Below, one piece after another: positions 7,271-12,248 of a stretch of 12,248 nucleotides of DNA; the first letter of the stretch is position 1, and each line of letters begins with the position of its first letter. The DNA is from Candidatus Kapaibacterium sp. (GTDB lineage: Bacteria; Bacteroidota; Ignavibacteria; Palsa-1295): the NCBI GenBank assembly GCA_025450975.1, contig JANWLI010000027.1, positions 1 to 12,248 on the forward strand, read 5' to 3'. Below the pieces are notes generated by a model. That model searched no databases. It was given only the letters and a program-made list of their open reading frames with translations, and was not told the DNA's origin. The position numbers were made by a program, and so were the translations under genes.

Positions 7271-7771
7271 TCATTTTAATTCGGCGATCGGCAGAGCCGT
7301 CGTCTCTTTTGGTGTCGAGAGCACGATGTTCGTTCGTGTCTGCTTCACGCCTTTCCACGATTGAATTTCTGAAAGCAGTTGCTCGAGCGTCGACGTATTC
7401 CATGTGCGGATCTTGAGCACGTGCGAGCCGTCGCCGGTGATCGCATGAACTTCGAGCACTTCCGGATGCTGCGTCGCATGCTCTAAAAAAGCAGGGTAGA
7501 GCGTGCTCGACTCTACCGTGACGAAGATGAATGCCGAGATGTCAAGGCCGAGCGCTTTCGGCTCGAGCTTCGTGAAAAACCCGTTGATGATCTTCCGGTC
7601 GGCTTCGAGCTTACGGAGCCGTTCGCTGACGGCCGGAATCGACATTCCGGTCAGCTCGGCAAGCTCGTTTCGCTTCGTCCGTGCCTTTCCCTGAAGCTCA
7701 AGCAAGACCTTCAGATCGGTCTCGTCGATCCCTAACTGAGCTAAAGGCGGCAAATTTCTTGGTTTTTTCAC
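7271..7771 (-). CDS. Lrp/AsnC-family transcriptional regulator
   Basis: The 166-residue protein has an N-terminal helix-turn-helix (about residues 31-63: RTKRNELAELTGMSIPAVSERLRKLE as two helices plus a wing leading to GFF) and a C-terminal RAM ligand-binding domain (about 78-155, with the HAITGDGSHVLKIRT turn where amino-acid ligands bind in this family). Such proteins form dimers to octamers and sense amino acids. The start is GTG at 7771-7769; no in-frame ATG exists upstream before the gap, and the next ATG is inside the HTH, so GTG is the best choice. It is immediately upstream of glnA on the same strand and divergent from threonine aldolase, so regulation of glnA, of the aldolase and of itself is a reasonable inference. 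The effector cannot be read from the sequence. Confidence 0.93.
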   Translation of the reverse strand: MKKPRNLPPLAQLGIDETDLKVLLELQGKARTKRNELAELTGMSIPAVSERLRKLEADRKIINGFFTKLEPKALGLDISAFIFVTVESSTLYPAFLEHATQHPEVLEVHAITGDGSHVLKIRTWNTSTLEQLLSEIQSWKGVKQTRTNIVLSTPKETTALPIAELK

Positions 7772-7820
7772 AATTATGCGGCTAAAACCTTCGTAATTTT
7801 GATGGCGAATACTACAACAC

Positions 7821-7834
7821 CTTAATTATTTAAG
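7821..7834. promoter_or_regulatory. Candidate Lrp/AsnC-type operator in the lrp-threonine aldolase gap
   Basis: The 96-base divergent gap (7772-7867) is strikingly AT-rich and contains CTTAATTATTTAAG, an inverted repeat of CTTAA and TTAAG around four bases. AT-rich centred inverted repeats are typical of Lrp/AsnC binding sites, and autoregulation from the divergent gap is common in the family. It does not match the E. coli Lrp consensus closely, so this is a positional inference. Confidence 0.3.
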
Positions 7835-7867
7835 TTCAGGAAGTTTTCCACATTATTAAATAAAGAA

Positions 7868-8902
7868 ATGTACTTGATAGACCTGCGAAGTGATACGGTC
7901 ACGAAACCGACGCCGGAAATGCGGAAATGTATGGCAAATGCAGAGGTCGGCGACGATATTTATGGCGAAGATCCAACGGTGATCGAGCTGCAGGATGAAG
8001 TTGCAGACCTGCTGGGAAAAGAAGCTGCCCTCTATTGTCCGAGCGGCTGTATGACCAATCAAATAGCCCTGAAGATCCTCACGCAGGAAGGAGACGAAGT
8101 CATCCTCGAAGAGCACGCGCATATCTTCCATTATGAGACCGGAGCGCCAAGCATCCTTTCGCGTGTCCAGCTTCGCCCGATCCTTGCAGCAGATGACGGA
8201 GTCCTCACTGTGAAAGAAGTTGAAGACGCGATCCGCGAAGATGTCTACTACATGCCTGTCTCGCGCGTCCTGATCATCGAGAACACACTCAATCGCGCAG
8301 GTGGCCGTATCTATCCGCTCGAGCGCGTGAAAGAGCTTTCAAGTTTCGCGCGTAGTCGCGGACTTTCTCCGCATCTCGATGGCGCGCGTCTGTGGAATGC
8401 CTGTGTCGCAACGGGAGTCTCGCCAAAAGAATACGCCGATCATTTTGAGACGGTATCGGTCTGCTTCAGCAAAGGTCTCGGCGCTCCGGTCGGAAGCGCG
8501 ATCTGCGGAAGTAAAGAGATGATCAAGAAAGCGCGTAAAGTACGCAAGATCTGGGGCGGAGGAATGCGCCAGGCAGGCATCATCGCAGCAGGCGCCCTGT
8601 ATGCACTCCGCAATAACCGCGAGCGTCTGGCCGAAGATCACGAGAAGGCGCAGTGTATTGCACAGATCGTTGCTAGTGCTAAAGGGGTCAAGGTCGACCC
8701 CACAAAAGTGGAGACCAACATCATGTTGTTCGAAGTAGGATCGTTCGATGGTGTTTCAAAAGCCATTACCGACCTGAAAGAAAAAGGCGTGCTCATCTCA
8801 CGCGGCAACAATACATCGCTGCGGGCCGTCACGCATCTCGATGTCTCCAAGGCCGATTGCGAGAAAGCCGGGAACATCATCGCCGAATACTTTAAGAACT
8901 AA
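7868..8902 (+). CDS. ltaE: Low-specificity L-threonine aldolase (PLP-dependent)
   Basis: This 344-residue fold-type I PLP enzyme should cleave threonine/allo-threonine to glycine and acetaldehyde (and related beta-hydroxy amino acids). Family marks are the start DLRSDTVTKPTPEMR, the GDDIYGEDP loop (28-36), EEHAHIFHYE with the ring-stacking His region (81-90), IENTLNRAGGRIYP (137-150), HLDGARLWNA (Asp171 and Arg174 contacting PLP) and the Schiff-base lysine Lys202 in CFSKGLGAPVGS. Length is normal. It is the first gene of a plus-strand operon: its TAA overlaps the next ATG by one base. It is divergent from the Lrp-type regulator, which fits amino-acid-responsive control. No Shine-Dalgarno is visible; AAATAAAGAA precedes the ATG. 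Confidence 0.95.
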   Translation: MYLIDLRSDTVTKPTPEMRKCMANAEVGDDIYGEDPTVIELQDEVADLLGKEAALYCPSGCMTNQIALKILTQEGDEVILEEHAHIFHYETGAPSILSRVQLRPILAADDGVLTVKEVEDAIREDVYYMPVSRVLIIENTLNRAGGRIYPLERVKELSSFARSRGLSPHLDGARLWNACVATGVSPKEYADHFETVSVCFSKGLGAPVGSAICGSKEMIKKARKVRKIWGGGMRQAGIIAAGALYALRNNRERLAEDHEKAQCIAQIVASAKGVKVDPTKVETNIMLFEVGSFDGVSKAITDLKEKGVLISRGNNTSLRAVTHLDVSKADCEKAGNIIAEYFKN

Positions 8903-9351
8903 TGCAGCCCCGCTACGACGAGCGCGACTTTTCCTACGTAACGCATCATCGCATTCGCTCGCACGAATGCGACCGGCAGGGAGTCATGCATAATGCCCGT
9001 TACATCGAAATGCTCGAAGTTGCGCGCATTGAGTTCTGCCGCGATGTGCTCAAAGTACCGATCGATCAATGGACCTTCGCGCAGCATCACAAGTTTTACT
9101 TCGTCCGTAACGAACTCAACTACTATTTTCCTGCCCGCTTCGACGATCAATTGACGATCCTGACTCGCGTTTCAGGTGTCGGAAGAACGAGTCTCACGCT
9201 GCAGCAGATCGTCAGTTGCACAAACGATGATAAACGGATACTCGAAGCTGAGGCAGTGATGGTGTCCGTCGATGAGGCGACCGATAATCCAAAGGAAATA
9301 GATCCGGAGTTGCGTGAACGGATCATCGCAGCAGGCGCACAGCAACGGTGA
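8902..9351 (+). CDS. Acyl-CoA thioesterase, hot-dog fold (4HBT/YbgC-FadM type)
   Basis: The 149-residue protein matches the size and pattern of single hot-dog thioesterases: HECDRQGVMHNARYIEMLEVARIEF (about 21-45), in which Asp24 corresponds to the usual catalytic acid and HNARY to the (V/H)NxxY turn that begins the long central helix, followed by strand-rich FARFDDQLTI-like and GRTSLTLQQIV segments. Members hydrolyse acyl-CoA thioesters in the cytoplasm; the chain length or aryl preference cannot be told. It starts in the TAATG overlap with threonine aldolase and its stop overlaps the next start as GTGA, so all three are probably translated coupled. No functional link to threonine cleavage is evident. 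Confidence 0.85.
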   Translation: MQPRYDERDFSYVTHHRIRSHECDRQGVMHNARYIEMLEVARIEFCRDVLKVPIDQWTFAQHHKFYFVRNELNYYFPARFDDQLTILTRVSGVGRTSLTLQQIVSCTNDDKRILEAEAVMVSVDEATDNPKEIDPELRERIIAAGAQQR

Positions 9352-11015
9352 CAACAAGTAGCGGAAACATAAAGCTGTTCTTCATATTAGCAGGAAGCGT
9401 ATTCCTGTTCCTGTATGGTGTCCTCCCGTTCATTCATCCCATTAATGGTCACGATGCCTGGGTTCATCTGAACTGGCTTGAGCAGTTTACTGCAGAATTC
9501 AGAGCGGGCGATCTCTATCCGAAGTGGCTGCCTAATTCGTTCTACGGGATGGGCTCTGCCTCATTCTACTTTTATCCGCCATTAGTATACTGGGTAGCTT
9601 CCGTTGTCAGTATCCTCAATCCGCAGAGCGTTCAGTTTACGTACTATGCTACGGTATTCGTCGGTGCTGCTTTCTCGTTCGTAACCTCCTATCTTTTGTT
9701 TAGAAGATTTGCGTCGAAGCAGTTAGCGATCATGGGCTCATTTCTGTATATCCTTGCTCCATACGCAATAGCCAATATATTCAGGCGTACTGCCTTCAGC
9801 GAACAGTTTGCGCTGGCCTTCCTTCCGCTGATCTTTATTGCCATTGAGCTCGCCCGAGAGGATGGAAAGGGACGTCTCGCCCCGAAAGCGATCTTTACGA
9901 TGGCTGTTGGTACGGCCGGGTTGTTACTGGGAAGTGTCCCGCTAACGACAGTAGCCATATATACGACACCGATCTACTACATCTTACGGATGCGGGCAGA
10001 AAGCTTGTCGAAATCGCCACCCGTAGTTATTGGTGCACTACTTGGCGTGTGCATCGCTTCCATTTACTTACTGCCAATAATTGAATTCTACCCGACGGTA
10101 CGCACCAGCGATCTATGGGGAGTCAATGACCCCTATGGGAAGCTGATCTATGCTCTGACGTTTTTATCCGCATCCGGCGGTGGCGCACTGTTCTATCATG
10201 TGGCATTCGCCTTTACCATATTCGGCTATCTCCTGACAGCATATGTACTTTTTGCGTTAATAAAGAAAGAGGTTTCAAGTGAGAGGAGGCCGGTCTTAAT
10301 TGCTCTTGCCGGAGTTGCATGCTTTATATGTATCCTTCAGTTGCCCTTTCTGCAGGTTATCTGGGATCATGCTCCGTTTATACGTATGTCCCAGTTTACC
10401 TGGCGGTTTAATGCTGTCTTCGCTCTGGTGTTCCCGCTCGTACTGCTGATCCTTTTCGATACGAACCGTAAGTGGTTCTACCGTATTGCAACGACCGTAG
10501 TTCTTGGCACCGGCCTGTTGGGAGTCGGCTATATTTTCCGCCTGGAGAAGATACACTATTTTGAAGAGTCCCTAGTAGGATATCGCGATGTAACAGAGTA
10601 TGTATCGAATGTTTCCGGCAGCCAACGGCCAGTGCAATTATTTGAAGTCTTTGGGTCATTCGCAAACGAAGCCGACGTACGATTAGAGCATCCTGTCATA
10701 AGCAACGCCATAGTCATCGATCGGAAAGAGGCAACTGCTATTTCTTTTTCAACCCGGTTCGATACATCGGCAACAGTTCGCTTTCGCCGTCAATATTTTC
10801 CGCAATGGACGCTTGTGGATGAAAAAAATACTCATTATGCCCTGATACCTGATAGCACAACTCGTTTTACTGCCGTGTTACCCGCCGGCGATCACAGGTT
10901 CAGGTTATACTTAGAGGAATCGCCCCTTGAGAAGGCGGGTAGATGGCTTTCTGTGACGGGTCTGGTTATAACTGGTGTATTTGGGTATCTTGTCTTTCGC
11001 AGACGAAGTTCATAG
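9348..11015 (+). CDS. Polytopic membrane protein, GT-C/YfhO-like (PTPS-related family)
   Basis: The 555-residue protein has about 11 hydrophobic segments from residue 9 to about 395, an extracytoplasmic domain at about 400-525, and a last membrane segment (about 532-548) ending in a positive tail FRRRSS. The first outer loop holds HDAWVHL (Asp36, His40) and then DLYPKWLP, GMGSASFYFYPPL, the pattern of the membrane family once labelled 6-pyruvoyl-tetrahydropterin-synthase-related and of YfhO-like GT-C proteins. The C-terminal RRQYFPQWTLVDEKN ... AVLPAGDHRFRL also fits YfhO-like proteins. Lipid-linked sugar transfer onto an envelope glycan is the likely role by family, but substrate is unknown. 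Start is GTG inside the GTGA overlap with the thioesterase; no better start lies nearby. Its base composition looks more AT-rich than the flanking enzymes, which may only reflect membrane codons. Confidence 0.75.
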   Translation: MTTSSGNIKLFFILAGSVFLFLYGVLPFIHPINGHDAWVHLNWLEQFTAEFRAGDLYPKWLPNSFYGMGSASFYFYPPLVYWVASVVSILNPQSVQFTYYATVFVGAAFSFVTSYLLFRRFASKQLAIMGSFLYILAPYAIANIFRRTAFSEQFALAFLPLIFIAIELAREDGKGRLAPKAIFTMAVGTAGLLLGSVPLTTVAIYTTPIYYILRMRAESLSKSPPVVIGALLGVCIASIYLLPIIEFYPTVRTSDLWGVNDPYGKLIYALTFLSASGGGALFYHVAFAFTIFGYLLTAYVLFALIKKEVSSERRPVLIALAGVACFICILQLPFLQVIWDHAPFIRMSQFTWRFNAVFALVFPLVLLILFDTNRKWFYRIATTVVLGTGLLGVGYIFRLEKIHYFEESLVGYRDVTEYVSNVSGSQRPVQLFEVFGSFANEADVRLEHPVISNAIVIDRKEATAISFSTRFDTSATVRFRRQYFPQWTLVDEKNTHYALIPDSTTRFTAVLPAGDHRFRLYLEESPLEKAGRWLSVTGLVITGVFGYLVFRRRSS

Positions 11016-12248
11016 TGCTTTAGCAAACATGAGAAGCTTCTCAACGATTCTTCCGTCGCTTGCTTCGGCATAATACCGAAGCAAGGGTTCGGTCCCTGAG
11101 GTGCGGATCTTCAGCCACCCGCCGCCATCAAGGAACCACTTGTAGCCATCGGTCGTATTGACGCTCGTCACTTTCAATCCGGCAACTTCTGAAAATCCGG
11201 TCTTCGCCTTTTCGAGTACTTGCGCCTTGCGCTCTTCCGTTGTATGGAAGTCATACCGTTCATACTTATGCGCGCCAAACTCATCCTCTAATTCCTTCAC
11301 CAGCTCGCCGAGCGATTTCTTATAGTGCGCACAGATCTCTGCAAGTAGTAACCCGTTAAACAGTCCGTCGCGCTCCGGAATATGGATAGATGGAATCCCG
11401 ATCCCGCCCGACTCCTCGCCGCCAATAAGGATATTGCCTTCAAGCATGTGCTTCGTAATATGCTTGAAGCCGACAGGCGTACGATGTATGGTTAACCCAT
11501 ACTTCTCGCACATGCGGTCGATCATGCTCGTTACCGATAGGCTAACGGCTACGTCGCCCGTCTTCTTGCGCACTTCAACGAGATACTTCAGCAGCAAGCA
11601 CAGGATCATCTGCGAGCTGAAGAAATTGCCTTCTTCGTCGATGGCGCCGATACGGTCTGCATCGCCATCGGTCACGATGCCAAGGTCGAATCCACCTTCG
11701 GTGACAAATGCGGAAAACTCTTTCGTGTTTTGCGGCAACGGCTCCGGAGGTGTTCCGCCGAACGACGGATTCCAGACATTGTGCAGGATCGCAGCATCGG
11801 GAAGCAAGTGTTCGAGCGTGTCGATACCAGAGCCATACATAGGATCGTAAGCAATACGGATCTCCGATGCTTCGATCGCATAGAAGTTCACCAGTTTCTT
11901 CAATGATTCAAGGTAGATCGTCCGCGCATCGAGATCGACGATCTTTCCCGCAGCTTTCAGCTCATCATAGCTTGGCAGAGAAGCCGGTACTGTAACCGTC
12001 GAGCAATTCGCTTCGATAACCGTGATCGCATCCGGCAGCGCAGCGCCGCCATACCAACCTTTGATCTTATAGCCGTTATACTTCGCCGGATTATGCGAGG
12101 CCGTGATCATCACGCCGGCAGCAAGCTTGAGCTTCACGATGGCAAGCGATGTCGCCGGCGTTGAGACGATCGTCGTCGCAAGATGCACCTTGATCCCGTT
12201 GGATGCGATGACCCGCGCAGCATGCTCGGCAAACTCACGGCTTAAGAA
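11010..12248 (-). CDS. Phosphoglucomutase/phosphomannomutase (alpha-D-phosphohexomutase), N-terminus outside window
   Basis: The frame is open from the right edge: 413 codons are visible, beginning FLSREFAEHAARVIASNGIK, typical of a segment about 50 residues into such enzymes. The GTG at 12188 is therefore an internal Val, not a start. The four active-site loops of the superfamily are present in order: phosphoserine loop TASHNP (Ser at codon 51 of the visible part), Mg-binding DGDADR, sugar-binding GGEESGGIG, and phosphate-binding RTSGTEPLLRYY. The enzyme interconverts hexose 1- and 6-phosphates through a bisphosphate intermediate, feeding nucleotide-sugar and glycan synthesis; glucose versus mannose preference cannot be settled. 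Its TGA lies inside the end of the convergent membrane-protein gene, overlapping by 6 bases. Confidence 0.95.
   Translation of the reverse strand, partial: FLSREFAEHAARVIASNGIKVHLATTIVSTPATSLAIVKLKLAAGVMITASHNPAKYNGYKIKGWYGGAALPDAITVIEANCSTVTVPASLPSYDELKAAGKIVDLDARTIYLESLKKLVNFYAIEASEIRIAYDPMYGSGIDTLEHLLPDAAILHNVWNPSFGGTPPEPLPQNTKEFSAFVTEGGFDLGIVTDGDADRIGAIDEEGNFFSSQMILCLLLKYLVEVRKKTGDVAVSLSVTSMIDRMCEKYGLTIHRTPVGFKHITKHMLEGNILIGGEESGGIGIPSIHIPERDGLFNGLLLAEICAHYKKSLGELVKELEDEFGAHKYERYDFHTTEERKAQVLEKAKTGFSEVAGLKVTSVNTTDGYKWFLDGGGWLKIRTSGTEPLLRYYAEASDGRIVEKLLMFAKAL

Noticed and set aside
12186..12188. GTG as start of the phosphohexomutase
   Set aside because: The frame continues upstream to the window edge with conserved family sequence, so the gene is simply cut by the window.
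1..12248. CRISPR array, tRNA/rRNA genes, prophage, insertion sequence or defence system
   Set aside because: No spaced direct repeats, cloverleaf-like segments, transposase/integrase motifs or toxin/nuclease genes were seen on either strand.

Overview
The window looks like ordinary chromosome of a free-living bacterium of the Bacteroidota/Chlorobiota (FCB) group; a Kapabacteria- or Ignavibacteria-like lineage is my best guess, made from protein style and not from any search. Supporting signs are start codons without recognisable Shine-Dalgarno sequences, Bacteroidota-style lipoproteins, a Tat-leader TldD-family protease, and a two-lipoyl-domain E2 of the kind common in that group. There is no mobile element, CRISPR array, tRNA or rRNA gene that I can see, and coding density is high.

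Left part (1-2290): a TldD/PmbA-family protein with a twin-arginine-type leader runs leftward off the window edge. Divergent from it is a complete dihydrolipoamide acyltransferase (E2) gene with two nearly identical lipoyl domains, standing without E1 or E3 genes beside it.

Middle (2300-5890): two tandem paralogous lipoprotein genes of about 530 residues, here read as four DUF4397-like beta-sandwich repeats each. Every copy has its own leader and its own intrinsic terminator, and leader and terminator resemble each other between copies, so the whole transcription unit seems to have been duplicated. Behind copy 2, between its stop codon and its terminator, sits a REP-like pair of palindromes with identical GTCA centres. 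This is the most unusual feature of the window.

Nitrogen/amino-acid block (5905-8902): on the minus strand an Lrp/AsnC-type regulator is followed 28 bases later by glnA, a GSI-alpha type glutamine synthetase, probably as one operon. A low-specificity threonine aldolase is divergent from the regulator across a 96-base AT-rich gap that contains a CTTAA/TTAAG inverted repeat.

Right part (8902-12248): threonine aldolase, a hot-dog acyl-CoA thioesterase and a polytopic GT-C/YfhO-like membrane protein form a tightly overlapping plus-strand operon (TAATG and GTGA junctions). The membrane protein gene ends tail-to-tail, with a 6-base overlap, against a phosphoglucomutase/phosphomannomutase gene that enters from the right edge on the minus strand and lacks its N-terminus here.
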